Notes: a model not told the origin generated them from the sequence alone. Counted from the stretch's first letter, positions 9,116 to 17,976 are shown. The stretch: DNA of 64,000 nt from Paenibacillus elgii NBRC 100335 (GCF_004000865.1 NZ_BIMB01000003.1:1-64000); one strand, 5' to 3'. Program-made: numbers and translations.

Positions 9116-9281
9116 CAGTTATCGACACTTACAATTAATGCAATTGATTATACTTGTCGTTAATATTTAATGACGTTTATTATAAACCCAACACGTTTAT
9201 ATTCATTTTTCGTCATAACACGCCTCACAAAAATCATTCGGCTGTCGAATACTATAATTATGACGTTTGAAGGAGGTTTCC

Positions 9282-10526
9282 ATGGAGAAATCCATCAATC
9301 AACGTTACGTGCTTACCGAGCCGATTCTTCCGATGTTAAGCGGAATGCTATACAGTGGGAAAGATTTGCCTTTGCGAAGAGACGTCGTTTTTTTCGTCGT
9401 GGAAAGCACGGACGAAGCCGCCAAAGAGGCGTATATCCGCAAGCTGCGGGAGGTTGCGCCGCTTAGCGACAATCGTTTTTTACATATCCTCGATGTAGGG
9501 ATGGAGCCGAATTATATTTTTGCCGTGCTGAAGACGTTCGACGGCAAGCCGTTTATCCAAGAGCTGAAGGGGCATCGTTTTACCCCGGAGGAAGCGGTCT
9601 CCAAAGTGCTGGAGCTTGGAAAAGGTCTGATGGATGCGCTTGAGGAAGGGATATCCGGCTGTTCCGTTCATGCTGCGAACCTGTGGCTCAACGATGACGG
9701 ACAGCTCAAGATCATTAATTATTGGGAAAAAGGGACACACACGCAGCGCGGCGCCCAAGGTCTCGGCTGCCTGCTGTATCAGATCTTGACCCGTTCCGAA
9801 TCGATCCCCGTTTCATTCGATACGATGGAACACCGACTGCGTGAGGCGCTTGCGGCGATTCCGCACGCAGAACAGGAGCTGCTGATTTCTACCCTGCGTC
9901 GGGTGTGGAACGACCAGGAAACGCTGGCTTCATTTATGCTCGTGCTGCAGAGCTTGCGGCAGGACACCGCCGTCAGGCAGGATGTGTCTATGCCGGTATG
10001 GGATAGGCAAGTCCGGGAAAAGACAGAACCGGAGAGTACGTACGAAGAGGAAGAACCGGTCGAAGAGGAAGAAGAGGCTCCGCCCCGGAGAAGTCTAGGA
10101 CGGACAGGACGCAAATTGCTGGTTGGAACGGCGATTGCTTGCTTGGGGGGCGCCGCAGCTTTCGTATGGCTGGGGAAGCATCAAGAGGAGCCTTCAGGCC
10201 AAGGCACCTCGCCGGCCCAAACCGAGCATCACGCTCCCGTACAGCCGCCGCATCATACTTACGACATACCGGCCGGGCCAGAAGTTGCAAACGACCCAAA
10301 TCAGAAAAAAGCGGAAGACGAAATCGTGATCGTGCCTAATTTGATCGGGCTGCAGAATGATACAGCTGGCAAGCAGGCCATGGCGGCCGGGCTGCATTTC
10401 GAATTCGCCATAGAGGTAAACGATCGCGAGGAAGGCACGGTGTTCAAGCAGGAGCCGGCCGCCCATACGCAGGTCCCCAAAGGCACCGAGATCAAATATT
10501 GGGTGAGCAAAGGAAAGCAGCAATAA
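9282..10526 (+). CDS. Membrane-anchored PASTA-domain pseudokinase-like protein
   Basis: 414 residues from the ATG at 9282 (AAGGAGG 6 nt before). Residues 1 to about 235 resemble the outline of a serine/threonine kinase, including a catalytic-loop-like HAANLWLNDDGQLKI. However, the HRD triad, the DFG motif and the VAIK lysine are absent, so catalysis is unlikely. A Glu-rich linker, one transmembrane helix (KLLVGTAIACLGGAAAFVWLG), a Pro/His-rich spacer and a single C-terminal PASTA domain (VPNLIGLQ to IKYWVSKG) follow. PASTA domains bind muropeptides or peptidoglycan. Probably a wall-sensing or scaffolding protein; the kinase relation is a weak inference. Confidence 0.7.
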   Translation: MEKSINQRYVLTEPILPMLSGMLYSGKDLPLRRDVVFFVVESTDEAAKEAYIRKLREVAPLSDNRFLHILDVGMEPNYIFAVLKTFDGKPFIQELKGHRFTPEEAVSKVLELGKGLMDALEEGISGCSVHAANLWLNDDGQLKIINYWEKGTHTQRGAQGLGCLLYQILTRSESIPVSFDTMEHRLREALAAIPHAEQELLISTLRRVWNDQETLASFMLVLQSLRQDTAVRQDVSMPVWDRQVREKTEPESTYEEEEPVEEEEEAPPRRSLGRTGRKLLVGTAIACLGGAAAFVWLGKHQEEPSGQGTSPAQTEHHAPVQPPHHTYDIPAGPEVANDPNQKKAEDEIVIVPNLIGLQNDTAGKQAMAAGLHFEFAIEVNDREEGTVFKQEPAAHTQVPKGTEIKYWVSKGKQQ

Positions 10527-10528
10527 AC

Positions 10529-10560
10529 AAGCCGGCCCCGAGCGAGACGGGGACCGGCTT
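10529..10560. terminator. Bidirectional terminator between convergent genes
   Basis: Long GC-rich inverted repeat AAGCCGG-CCCCG / CGGGG-CCGGCTT between the PASTA gene and the recombinase gene. The minus-strand side is followed by TTGTTTATT, so it mainly serves the recombinase gene. Confidence 0.65.
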
Positions 10561-10567
10561 ACAGGCG

Positions 10568-11647
10568 TTATTCCGATGGCTTGTCGATCGCTTCAGCCAT
10601 CGTTTTATCGGTCAGGTGGGCGTAGATCTGCGTCGTTTCCGGCGATGCGTGCCCCAATTGCTCCTGCGTTTTATACAAATCGTTGCGCAAATAATAGTCA
10701 GTCGCGAATGAGTGGCGAAGCTTATGCACGGACAAGTAAGGCTTGCCGAACCGTTTGGCGTATTTGATCACCATCTCCTGTATGGCGCGCTTGGTCATGC
10801 GCTCGCCTTCTTTTTTGCCGTTGGCAACGGCAAGGAAGAGGGCTTTTTCCCGTTTGGGCGCTTTGTATCTCAGCTGGCGCTGCTCCAAATACGAGGACAA
10901 GAAGTCGACGGCTTCCTGCCGGAAATAAACCGGCGTTTTAAACGTATCGTCGTTTTTACCTTTACGGTACACATACGTAAGCTTTTTCTTCAAGTCGATG
11001 TCTTCAACATTGAGATTGAAAACCTCGGATACGCGGAGGCCCGAATTCAGGATCAGGCTGATGATGCAGACGTCGCGGACCTTGTTGAGCTCGTAGGAGT
11101 AGAGCGCCTGCTTGTTTTTGGCGACATCGATCGGATAGCCGGTTTGCACGTACTCGATAAATTCCGCGATTTCCGCCTCCTGGAGCAGCTTGCCCTCCAG
11201 CTTGGCCGCGGTATCCTTCGGCTTGTGCGTGCGCTTGATTTCGACTTTGGCCATCACGTTGCGCTTCAGCAGCGGATAGAAGTTCTCGTCCTCGGCAATT
11301 TGGCTCAAGTAATGGAACAGCGACCGCAGCGAGGACAGCTTGCGGGCGATCGTCGTCTTGCCGTTCGAATTTTCTTTGCGGGTGGCGAGGAACATTTTGA
11401 AATTGTCGATGCTGTCCATATGCAGCCGTTCCAGGTCAATGAGCGGCACATCCTTTACCGTAGCGGCGGAGGACAAGCCTTCCGCGAGCAGCCATGAAAA
11501 GAAGGTGTCGTAGTCCCGCACATATTCAAGCAGCGAGGAAGGGGAGAGGTCGGGCAGCTTGTAATTGATGAATTTCTCCACATACCATGGCATGGAGGGC
11601 ACTTTTTTCTCCAGCTCGCTGCGGTCTTTGATTTTGATAATATTCAT
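10568..11647 (-). CDS. xerS: XerS-like tyrosine recombinase
   Basis: 359 residues from the ATG at 11647 (GGAGG 8 nt upstream). An N-terminal SAM-like core-binding domain (MPWYVEKFINYKL to LSSLRSLFHYL) precedes the catalytic domain. The tyrosine-recombinase residues are all visible: Arg in LNSGLRVSEVF, Lys in YRKGKND, HKLRHSFAT, QLGHASPETTQIY with the nucleophile Tyr. Length and the MPWYV N-terminal motif match XerS, the single-protein Xer recombinase of streptococci, whose difSL site lies beside its gene. Here a dif-like palindrome lies 26 bp upstream. It could act in chromosome-dimer resolution or in mobilising the segment back to 7487. Confidence 0.88.
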   Translation of the reverse strand: MNIIKIKDRSELEKKVPSMPWYVEKFINYKLPDLSPSSLLEYVRDYDTFFSWLLAEGLSSAATVKDVPLIDLERLHMDSIDNFKMFLATRKENSNGKTTIARKLSSLRSLFHYLSQIAEDENFYPLLKRNVMAKVEIKRTHKPKDTAAKLEGKLLQEAEIAEFIEYVQTGYPIDVAKNKQALYSYELNKVRDVCIISLILNSGLRVSEVFNLNVEDIDLKKKLTYVYRKGKNDDTFKTPVYFRQEAVDFLSSYLEQRQLRYKAPKREKALFLAVANGKKEGERMTKRAIQEMVIKYAKRFGKPYLSVHKLRHSFATDYYLRNDLYKTQEQLGHASPETTQIYAHLTDKTMAEAIDKPSE

Positions 11648-11672
11648 GCGAACCGCCTCCATACGAATAAAT

Positions 11673-11700
11673 AGGTTACATAATAAATGTTATGTAATGA
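11673..11700. other. dif-like recombination site, copy 2, at the xerS promoter
   Basis: 28 bp with left arm AGGTTACATAA, centre TAAATG and right arm TTATGTAATGA. The inner 8 bp of each arm pair perfectly and the outer ends have drifted. The centre matches copy 1 (TAAATA) in the same orientation, so the two are direct repeats. It overlaps the region where the minus-strand xerS promoter must lie, so recombinase binding could also regulate the gene. Confidence 0.6.
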
Positions 11701-11949
11701 ATTTTGTTGAGGAATTGAACGATATTATGAAACTCTCAGGTTCCTAAATTTATTATGGGAGAGCAGGAACAGGTCTGTCAATTACAAACGGGAGTCGCTG
11801 CGTATTCGCGGCAATCTCCGCAATCCCAAGCGAAACATCCCTGCTGATGCAATGACATGCGAGCCCGTGGGATGTTTTTTTTCGAATAAATTACTTGCAT
11901 AAAATATCTGTATGCGATATATTGCATAATAACCAAGGGAGGGGTACTT
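11701..11949 (+). other. Structured leader region ahead of gntR-ilvD
   Basis: No gene is seen. CTCTCAGGTTCCT (around 11734) can pair with GGGAGAG and AGGAACAGG downstream. Further hairpins occur at 11790-11830 (GCTGCG/CGCGGC), and then comes the strong terminator at 11833-11882, which lies before the gntR start. A TATTAT at about 11750 could be a -10. The layout resembles an attenuator or a small RNA, but no known riboswitch or T-box core could be recognised. Confidence 0.35.
11833..11882 (+). terminator. Strong terminator or attenuator upstream of gntR
   Basis: AAACATCCC pairs with GGGATGTTT across a 27-nt loop and is followed directly by a T run. It lies about 70 nt before the GntR start, with no upstream plus-strand gene to terminate. 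Confidence 0.65.
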
Positions 11950-12615
11950 ATGCCGATTCCTGGAAACTTTTCGACGCCGATCCGATTGTCGGCCAAGGAA
12001 CGGGCGTTGTCGGAAATTCAGCGCTGGATCATTGACGGCACACTTCACCCCGGGGAGAAGCTGCTTGACGCAGACTTGGCCGAAGCGCTGGGCGTCAGCC
12101 GCACACCGGTCCGGGAAGCGCTGCAGCTTCTTGAGGCTCAAGGGCTGGTCGAGCTTCATCCGGGGAAGGAAACCAGAGTGAAGCTCATTGAAATGGATGA
12201 CATCCTGAAGCTGTACCCTACGCTGGCCTCACTGCACGCCTTGGCTGCGGAGCAGGCTGCACCGCTTGTTCTGCCTGGACACATCGAGCAATTGAAGGAG
12301 CTGAACGCCCGGTTCTCCGACGCGATTGCCGTAGGACAGCCGTTTCAAGCGATGGAGTGGGACGAGCAGTTCCACAATCTTATCGTGGACATTGCGGACA
12401 ATCCGTATATCGCTTCGTTTGGCGCATCGCTCCAAATTCACATCCGGCGCTTCAAATACGTATTCCTGAAGCAGCCGGTTGCGGCGACCCAAGCCTCCGT
12501 ACAGGAGCATGCGGCCGTGATCCAGGCGCTTGAGAAACGGGAGCCGGAAGCGGCGGCCGCCATGATGAAGCAAAATCTGTTAAGACCGATGCGCGAGCTT
12601 TATGAACTGATCTGA
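11950..12615 (+). CDS. GntR-family (FCD-type) transcriptional regulator
   Basis: 221 residues; GGGAGG lies 7 nt before the ATG. N-terminal winged helix (about 15-80) with the GntR signature [23 protein letters not shown], then an alpha-helical FCD-like effector domain with a probable metal/ligand His in [10 protein letters not shown]. FadR-subfamily regulators usually respond to small organic acids. It is 22 nt ahead of ilvD and probably co-transcribed with it, so a link to branched-chain amino acid or keto-acid supply is likely. The effector is unknown. Confidence 0.9.
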   Translation: MPIPGNFSTPIRLSAKERALSEIQRWIIDGTLHPGEKLLDADLAEALGVSRTPVREALQLLEAQGLVELHPGKETRVKLIEMDDILKLYPTLASLHALAAEQAAPLVLPGHIEQLKELNARFSDAIAVGQPFQAMEWDEQFHNLIVDIADNPYIASFGASLQIHIRRFKYVFLKQPVAATQASVQEHAAVIQALEKREPEAAAAMMKQNLLRPMRELYELI

Positions 12616-12637
12616 CAAAGAGAAGGAGAGGAAGACG

Positions 12638-14329
12638 ATGCCGGGAAAAGAAGAGTTGCGAATTCGGAGTCATATTATCAGCGAGGGCGTCAATCGGGTC
12701 CCGAACCGGGCGATGCTGCGGGCGGTCGGTTTTCAAGACGAGGATTTCAAGAAGCCGATGATCGGGATTGCCAGTACCTGGGGCGAAGTGACGCCCTGCA
12801 ATATGCACATCGACCAATTGGCAAGAGAAGCCAAGCAGGGGGTGAAAAACGCTGGCGGAGCACCGCTGATTTTCAACACGATCACCGTGTCCGACGGTAT
12901 CGCGATGGGCCACGAAGGCATGCTGTTCTCGTTGCCGAGCCGGGAGATTATTGCCGATTCCATCGAAACCGTCGTCGGCGCAGAGAGATTCGACGGCGTC
13001 GTGGCGATCGGAGCCTGCGATAAGAATACACCGGGCTGTCTTATGGCGATTGGGCGGTTGAACCTGCCGGCAGTCTATGTGTATGGAGGAACGATCCAGC
13101 CGGGCCAATTGGATGGGAAAAAGGTCGATATCGTCACCGCGTTCGAAGCCGTCGGGCAGTACCATGACGGAAAGATGGACGACGAAACTCTGCACCGGGT
13201 GGAATGCAACGTATGCCCGGGGGCGGGAGCGTGCGGCGGGATGTACACGGCCAATACGATGGCTTCTGCCGTGGAAGCTTTGGGGATGAGCCTGCCCGGC
13301 TCGTCATCGACGCCTGCCATCTCTCCAGGAAAAGCTGCCGAATGCGCGGAAGCCGGGAAAAAGGTGCTGGAGCTGCTCGAAAAACGGATATTTCCGCGGG
13401 ACATTATGACGCGAGAAGCGTTCGAGAACGCCATCACCGTCGTCATGGCGCTGGGCGGCTCCACCAATGCCTTCCTTCATCTCATCGCGATGGCTCATTC
13501 GGTGCAGGTGGATTTGACGCTGGATGATTTCGAGCGAATCCGGCAGCGCGTGCCGCATCTGGCCGATTTGAAGCCGAGCGGAGCGTATGCCATGCAGGAT
13601 CTGAACGATGTGGGAGGCGTGCCGGGAGTGATGAAGCTCCTGCTGGAGCGGGGGCTGCTGCATGGCGACTGCATGACCGTAACCGGCAAAACGTTGGCCG
13701 AAAACTTGGCTGCGGCTCCTCCGCTGCATGAAGGCCAGAAGGTCATCCGCTCCTTCGACAATCCCGTCAAGCCGGACGGTCCGCTCGTTGTGCTGAAAGG
13801 GAATCTTGCTCCCGAGGGCGCGGTTGCCAAGATGTCCGGCATGAAAAAGCTGCGCTTTACAGGTCCGGCTCGTGTCTATGACAGCGAGGAAGAAGCGACG
13901 CGCGCCATCATGAACGATGAGATCCGGAAGGGCGATGTGCTGGTGATCCGGTATGTGGGCCCGAAGGGCGGACCCGGCATGCCGGAAATGCTGTCCGTTA
14001 CGGCCATGATCGTCGGCAAAGGACTTCATGGGGAAGTGGCGCTGCTCACCGACGGCCGGTTCTCGGGAGGCTCCCACGGCTTCGTCGTCGGACACGTATC
14101 TCCCGAAGCGCAGGTCGGCGGACCGATCGCTTTGCTGCGGGAAGGCGACTTCGTCACCATCGATAGCGAGACGCAGCAGATTACGTTTGCCGTGTCGCCG
14201 GAAGAACTCGAGGCCAGAGCGAAAGCCTGGAGCAAGCCGCCGTCAAAGGCTTCCAGCGGGGTGCTTGCGAAATATATAAGGCTCGTGTCCTCGGCGGCCC
14301 GAGGAGCGGTTACGGATTTGGACTTGTAA
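12638..14329 (+). CDS. ilvD: Dihydroxy-acid dehydratase
   Basis: 563 residues, full family length, with AGAAGGAGAGG before the ATG. IlvD/Edd signatures are clear: [12 protein letters not shown] and [16 protein letters not shown] carry the iron-sulfur cysteines, and [10 protein letters not shown] carries the conserved catalytic serine. It dehydrates 2,3-dihydroxy acids in isoleucine, valine and pantothenate synthesis. No other ilv gene is nearby. Pairing with a GntR/FCD regulator is unusual for anabolic ilvD, so a role in sugar-acid dehydration by an IlvD-like paralogue cannot be excluded. Confidence 0.9.
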   Translation: MPGKEELRIRSHIISEGVNRVPNRAMLRAVGFQDEDFKKPMIGIASTWGEVTPCNMHIDQLAREAKQGVKNAGGAPLIFNTITVSDGIAMGHEGMLFSLPSREIIADSIETVVGAERFDGVVAIGACDKNTPGCLMAIGRLNLPAVYVYGGTIQPGQLDGKKVDIVTAFEAVGQYHDGKMDDETLHRVECNVCPGAGACGGMYTANTMASAVEALGMSLPGSSSTPAISPGKAAECAEAGKKVLELLEKRIFPRDIMTREAFENAITVVMALGGSTNAFLHLIAMAHSVQVDLTLDDFERIRQRVPHLADLKPSGAYAMQDLNDVGGVPGVMKLLLERGLLHGDCMTVTGKTLAENLAAAPPLHEGQKVIRSFDNPVKPDGPLVVLKGNLAPEGAVAKMSGMKKLRFTGPARVYDSEEEATRAIMNDEIRKGDVLVIRYVGPKGGPGMPEMLSVTAMIVGKGLHGEVALLTDGRFSGGSHGFVVGHVSPEAQVGGPIALLREGDFVTIDSETQQITFAVSPEELEARAKAWSKPPSKASSGVLAKYIRLVSSAARGAVTDLDL

Positions 14330-14346
14330 TCGGTAATCACCGATGC

Positions 14347-14389
14347 CAGAAAAACGCCGTCTGCTAATTCAAGCAGCCGCGTTTTTCTG
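14347..14389. terminator. Bidirectional terminator between ilvD and the PCYCGC gene
   Basis: CAGAAAAACG and CGTTTTTCTG are perfect inverted arms around an inner CTGCT/AGCAG stem. This gives T runs in both directions between two convergent genes. Confidence 0.85.
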
Positions 14390-14402
14390 ACTTGCGTGCA
14401 AA

Positions 14403-14894
14403 TTAGGCGGGCAGGGGAGTCGGAGTCGGCTTGGCGTAGCCTTTTTGATACTGCTTGTCGATCTGTTCGCGGATGTCTTTGGCCGATTGGCCCTGCTGCT
14501 GCCACTGCGCGGATTTGACGGCAATTTCCAGACATACGCCGCAGCGGGTGGCGTGATCGTCCCATACGACCGAGCCGTCGGAGGCGGTTTCTTTAATGAA
14601 GCAGTTCATGTTGCTTTGATGTCCTGCACTCTCGGCGCAGCCGCAATAACAAGGGATATTACGCAGCAGATCCTTCGTCTGGGCCGCAACCAAATACGCT
14701 TTCTTCATCTGCTCCGGCTGCTTGTCCAGGAAGGAGGGCAGCGTGCTCAGCGAGGCCGTCTTTTCTTGCAGATCGCCGCTTGGCGTCTGATGCGGGGCAT
14801 GTGGCTCCTCCGCCGTCTTGGAGCCGCCGCAAGCGCTCAGCATCAGCAGAACGGCGGTCGAAGCCAGAACTACCGTTGTACGTCGTCGAAACAA
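14403..14894 (-). CDS. PCYCGC-motif lipoprotein
   Basis: About 163 residues from a TTG at 14894 that has GAGGTGA at proper spacing; a GTG three codons earlier is also open. The N-terminus is Arg-rich, then hydrophobic, and ends in the lipobox LSAC, so the protein is probably anchored outside the membrane. The mature part contains NIPCYCGCAESAGH and later DHATRCGVCLEI, the defining cysteines of the PCYCGC family found in Bacillus-like spore formers. The motif suggests metal or redox chemistry, but the family has no proven function. Confidence 0.88.
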   Translation of the reverse strand: MFRRRTTVVLASTAVLLMLSACGGSKTAEEPHAPHQTPSGDLQEKTASLSTLPSFLDKQPEQMKKAYLVAAQTKDLLRNIPCYCGCAESAGHQSNMNCFIKETASDGSVVWDDHATRCGVCLEIAVKSAQWQQQGQSAKDIREQIDKQYQKGYAKPTPTPLPA

Positions 14895-15221
14895 TGGATT
14901 CACCTCGTCGCATTCGCTTTATTCGATCGAATTATACCATACCCGCGTATACCATGACAAAAGCAGCTTAGCCCTGAATCGAACGGGTACCGCCGTAACA
15001 TCGACACCGTCAGAATTTGTTGTCGAAGATCAAGGTCTTGCGGCCTAGGCGCCCTCCGCCTGCACCTCATTCACGTAAAAAATTGTCCGCTCAGCCTCTA
15101 AAATGAAATGGATTGTATCCCATAATAGTGGAAATTTATCCCTCCCCGCCTCCATACCGATATGCCATAATGAAAAGGAATGAGCCTAAAGTACCTTATA
15201 TGCCAAGAGGAGGGAATTGAT
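14895..15221. other. Intergenic region with divergent promoters
   Basis: About 320 nt between the divergent PCYCGC and acyl-carrier-protein genes, with no ORF worth calling. CATAAT at about 15169, followed by AAAAGG, is a plausible -10 for the carrier-protein operon, and TTATACC-type sequences near 14935 may serve the lipoprotein. No confident operator was found. Confidence 0.35.
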
Positions 15222-15491
15222 GTGTTCGATACGATCGTCCAAATTTTGTGCCAAATTAAAGAGGACCCGTCATTGCGGGAAAGGCTTACGCATGAAACGG
15301 ATTTGAACAACGAGGTCGGACTGGATTCGCTACAAATGCTCAACTTTATGGTCAAGGTAGAGGAAGAACTGAAGATCGAGATCGATTACGATGAATTCGA
15401 TTACCTTCATTTTCGCTCCATCGGCACATTTATCGACTTCTTAAACCGGTGTGCTCCGGTCGAGGGCGCTTACGAGCATGCTGTCGAATAA
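15222..15491 (+). CDS. Acyl carrier protein
   Basis: 89 residues from the GTG at 15222 (AGAGGAGG 8 nt upstream; an ATG two bases before the GTG is out of frame). Four-helix ACP fold: the phosphopantetheine serine is in NEVGLDSLQMLNFMVKVEEEL, and EIDYDEFDYLHFRSIGTFIDFL forms helices 3-4. It is the first gene of a five-gene operon and overlaps the ATP-grasp gene by 14 nt. A stand-alone ACP tied to an ATP-grasp ligase recalls BtrI/BtrJ of butirosin synthesis, where an amino acid is loaded on the carrier. It is clearly not the fatty-acid AcpP locus, since no fab genes are near. Confidence 0.88.
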   Translation: MFDTIVQILCQIKEDPSLRERLTHETDLNNEVGLDSLQMLNFMVKVEEELKIEIDYDEFDYLHFRSIGTFIDFLNRCAPVEGAYEHAVE

Positions 15492-16848
15492 AGCCGCTGT
15501 TGCTTTGCGCAAAACGGTCATGGGCACGTTTGACCCGGAAACGCGCTGGAGAGATTCCCTGTTGTCGATGCTGCCCCGGATTCCCGACCCGGAAAGAGAC
15601 CGGATCGTTCTTTGTATGGATGAATTGCTTTTCCCGCTATGCGGGCCTGACGATATATTGGTTACCCGCTGCCGGATCGATGACGCGCTGCTGGACTACT
15701 TCGATAAGCTGGGCGTCTCGTTCCATCATCACAGCGTCGTGGACTTGACTTCGCCGGAGGCCGAAGAAGCGCTGCGCTCGCAGGATTTCGCGTCGTGCAT
15801 CTTTAAGCTCGCTCCCTGGGACGGAATCCCCGGCTCCAATACGGACAAGCCGTATGTGCTCTCGCCGTACGCGGTAACCGAGGAAGCGCAAGAGTACGCG
15901 GGAAAGGTGGCTTTCGCCAACCCGCTGCCGGATTTGGCTGTGGTGAAGCGCGTAAATTCCAAGCTGTACCACCATCGGCTGCTGGAGGATACGGGACTGC
16001 GCACGTACGGCACGCCGGCCATGAGTGTGGAGGATGTGGAGCAATACGGCACGGAACTGCTGAGCAAAGGTGCTTTTCTGATCAAGGACCCGTTCGGCGT
16101 TTCCGGCAAAGGCAACTTGCTGATCGAAAGCCCGTCGCTGCTGAAGCGGATCGTTTCGTACCTGCGGAAGCAAGAAGAAGCAGGCTCTCAGACGCTCTTT
16201 TTGCTCGAACCGCTGCTGCCCAAGGCGGCCGATTTCTCCAGCCAATGGCTGCTTGAGCCGGACGGCACCCGGCAGCTGATTTCCGTCCAGCGGATGATGA
16301 ACCGCCAGCAAAATTACGGGGGCTCGGTCACGGCGGAAGCCGCCTTTGTGAACTCCCTCGAACAAAAAGGATACTTCAGCATGCTCGAGGCAGCCCTGCA
16401 CGAGCTGTATCTCGACGGCTATTTCGGATACGTTTGCTTCGACTCGATGCTGCTGGAGGACGGGGAGCTCGTCCCGATCGTCGAGATTAACGCCCGAATG
16501 TCGATGGGGCTCATTAATGCCCATCTGGACGGGCTGCTTGCAAGCTGGAACCTCAAGGGCTGGCTTACCTATCTGTCCGTCGCTCTGCCGGATGAATTCC
16601 GCTTCGAACGGCTGCTCCAAACGCTGGAGGATGAGCAGCTGTTGTTTACCCCGCTGCGGCAAAGCGGCATCATGCCGCTTTCCTCCGGTACGTTAACCGT
16701 GAACGGCGGCCCGGGCGCACGATCAAACGCGAAGCCGAAAGGCCGGTTGTATGTGTCGGTGATCGGACAAACGGAGGAGGCCCGGGAAGAAACGCTAGGG
16801 CGGCTAAAGCAAGTGCTGCATGACCTCTCGGTTACCGTATTCCATTAA
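15478..16848 (+). CDS. ATP-grasp ligase, probably loading the adjacent carrier protein
   Basis: 456 residues from the ATG at 15478, overlapping the ACP gene (GAGGG 11 nt upstream). Residues about 150-370 carry an ATP-grasp outline: a lysine in GAFLIKDPFGVSGKGN (glycine-rich loop), FLLEPLLP, and the magnesium-binding VEINARMSMGLIN. The first 140 residues form a pre-grasp domain containing CIFKLAPWDGIPGS. ATP-grasp enzymes join a carboxylate to an amine or thiol through an acyl phosphate. Translational coupling to the ACP suggests aminoacylation of its phosphopantetheine arm, by analogy with BtrJ. The substrate is unknown. Confidence 0.78.
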   Translation: MLSNKAAVALRKTVMGTFDPETRWRDSLLSMLPRIPDPERDRIVLCMDELLFPLCGPDDILVTRCRIDDALLDYFDKLGVSFHHHSVVDLTSPEAEEALRSQDFASCIFKLAPWDGIPGSNTDKPYVLSPYAVTEEAQEYAGKVAFANPLPDLAVVKRVNSKLYHHRLLEDTGLRTYGTPAMSVEDVEQYGTELLSKGAFLIKDPFGVSGKGNLLIESPSLLKRIVSYLRKQEEAGSQTLFLLEPLLPKAADFSSQWLLEPDGTRQLISVQRMMNRQQNYGGSVTAEAAFVNSLEQKGYFSMLEAALHELYLDGYFGYVCFDSMLLEDGELVPIVEINARMSMGLINAHLDGLLASWNLKGWLTYLSVALPDEFRFERLLQTLEDEQLLFTPLRQSGIMPLSSGTLTVNGGPGARSNAKPKGRLYVSVIGQTEEAREETLGRLKQVLHDLSVTVFH

Positions 16849-16869
16849 CAGAAGGGCAGGGAGCTGTCC

Positions 16870-17976
16870 ATGACCAAGAACGCGATCACGCTGTTGGCCT
16901 CGGGCAATTCGCTCGGCGCTTATATTCCTGCCATTCATCTGCGGGAATACCTTGCGCGCCAACATGTGCGAGCGGAAGTGCAAGTGCTTGAAACGCTCTA
17001 TCGCGAGGAGACCCGCAGCAAAATCAACGGGTATAAAAAAGCGTTTCACGATAATTTTTCGGTCGCCTTGACCGGACATCGGATGGCCAAGGACATTAGC
17101 CCGAATCTCGACGATTCGGCGGTCCGCCGGCTGCACGCGCATTGGCGGCAAACGGGCTGCGCGACGTTTATCGCATTTACGGGGTTTTGGCTGCCTATTT
17201 TGGAAGCCTACAAGGAGGTTGCGGGGTTTCCCGTCCATATCGAATGGATTCATATGGATGCTTGCGACACCCCTTCGTATAAGGTTTACAAATCTTCCTA
17301 CCAAGCATACCGCAATGTTCAATTTTACGATCCCGGGCTCGGAAGCCCCGGTTATTTGATCGCGTCGCCGGACGCAGAGCACGCGTCCTTCGAGGAACGG
17401 AACGACCGGTTTCTCATTCATGGTGGCGGCTGGGGGATCGGTACCTACCGGGACAAAATCGAGCGGCTGCGGCGCGGAGGCTGCCGGCTGGATATCATTG
17501 CGTATGACGAGAGCGAAGTACAGGAGGATGATGGGGAAACCCGCTATTTTATGGTGGACCCCGAGTGGAGTCCGTGGATCAAGGACGCCGGCGGTGCGTA
17601 TACCTATCCTCCAATGCTGGAGCTCGTGAGGCGGCAGGGAACAGTCGAACGGCGCAGACTGCCGGACTACGCTTCTTATTTGGAGCTCGTGCGCTTAAGC
17701 CGGGCGGTTATCAGCAAGCCGGGGGGCGCTACCTTGAACGATTCGTTAGTGTACGCTACGCCGCTGCTGCTGCTTGAGCCGTTCGGCAATCACGAGGGGA
17801 GCAATGCCGATTTTTGGAAGCGGTGCGGATTCGGCATTAGCTTTGACGCTTGGGAGGAGGACGGATTTCCGGCCGCGCCTTTGCAGGCCTGCCACGAACG
17901 GCTGCGAAAACAGCGCATGACAGCCTGTCACTACGGGAGGGAATTTGATACGGCCCCAAAAGAGCGTTACGTCTAA
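16870..17976 (+). CDS. GT-B-fold (UDP-glycosyltransferase-like) protein
   Basis: 368 residues starting 21 nt after the ATP-grasp gene. The N-terminal half begins with a Rossmann-like NAITLLASGNSLGAYIPAIHL. The C-terminal half has FLIHGGGWGIGTY and a nucleotide-sugar-binding-like SKPGGATLNDSLVYATPLLL followed by EPFGNHEGSNADF, resembling the donor site of MurG- and UGT-type enzymes. Within this operon it may glycosylate the product made on the carrier protein, or act on a wall or lipid acceptor. The identification rests on motif shape only. Confidence 0.65.
   Translation: MTKNAITLLASGNSLGAYIPAIHLREYLARQHVRAEVQVLETLYREETRSKINGYKKAFHDNFSVALTGHRMAKDISPNLDDSAVRRLHAHWRQTGCATFIAFTGFWLPILEAYKEVAGFPVHIEWIHMDACDTPSYKVYKSSYQAYRNVQFYDPGLGSPGYLIASPDAEHASFEERNDRFLIHGGGWGIGTYRDKIERLRRGGCRLDIIAYDESEVQEDDGETRYFMVDPEWSPWIKDAGGAYTYPPMLELVRRQGTVERRRLPDYASYLELVRLSRAVISKPGGATLNDSLVYATPLLLLEPFGNHEGSNADFWKRCGFGISFDAWEEDGFPAAPLQACHERLRKQRMTACHYGREFDTAPKERYV

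Noticed and set aside
11725-11790. Glycine riboswitch suggested by GAAACTCTCAGG
   Set aside because: The 5' GAGAG partner and the aptamer core expected about 80 nt upstream are missing, and the downstream genes are not glycine-related.
11760-11882. T-box leader for ilvD
   Set aside because: No AGGGTGGNACCGCG-type T-box sequence or specifier loop was found, and gntR intervenes before ilvD.
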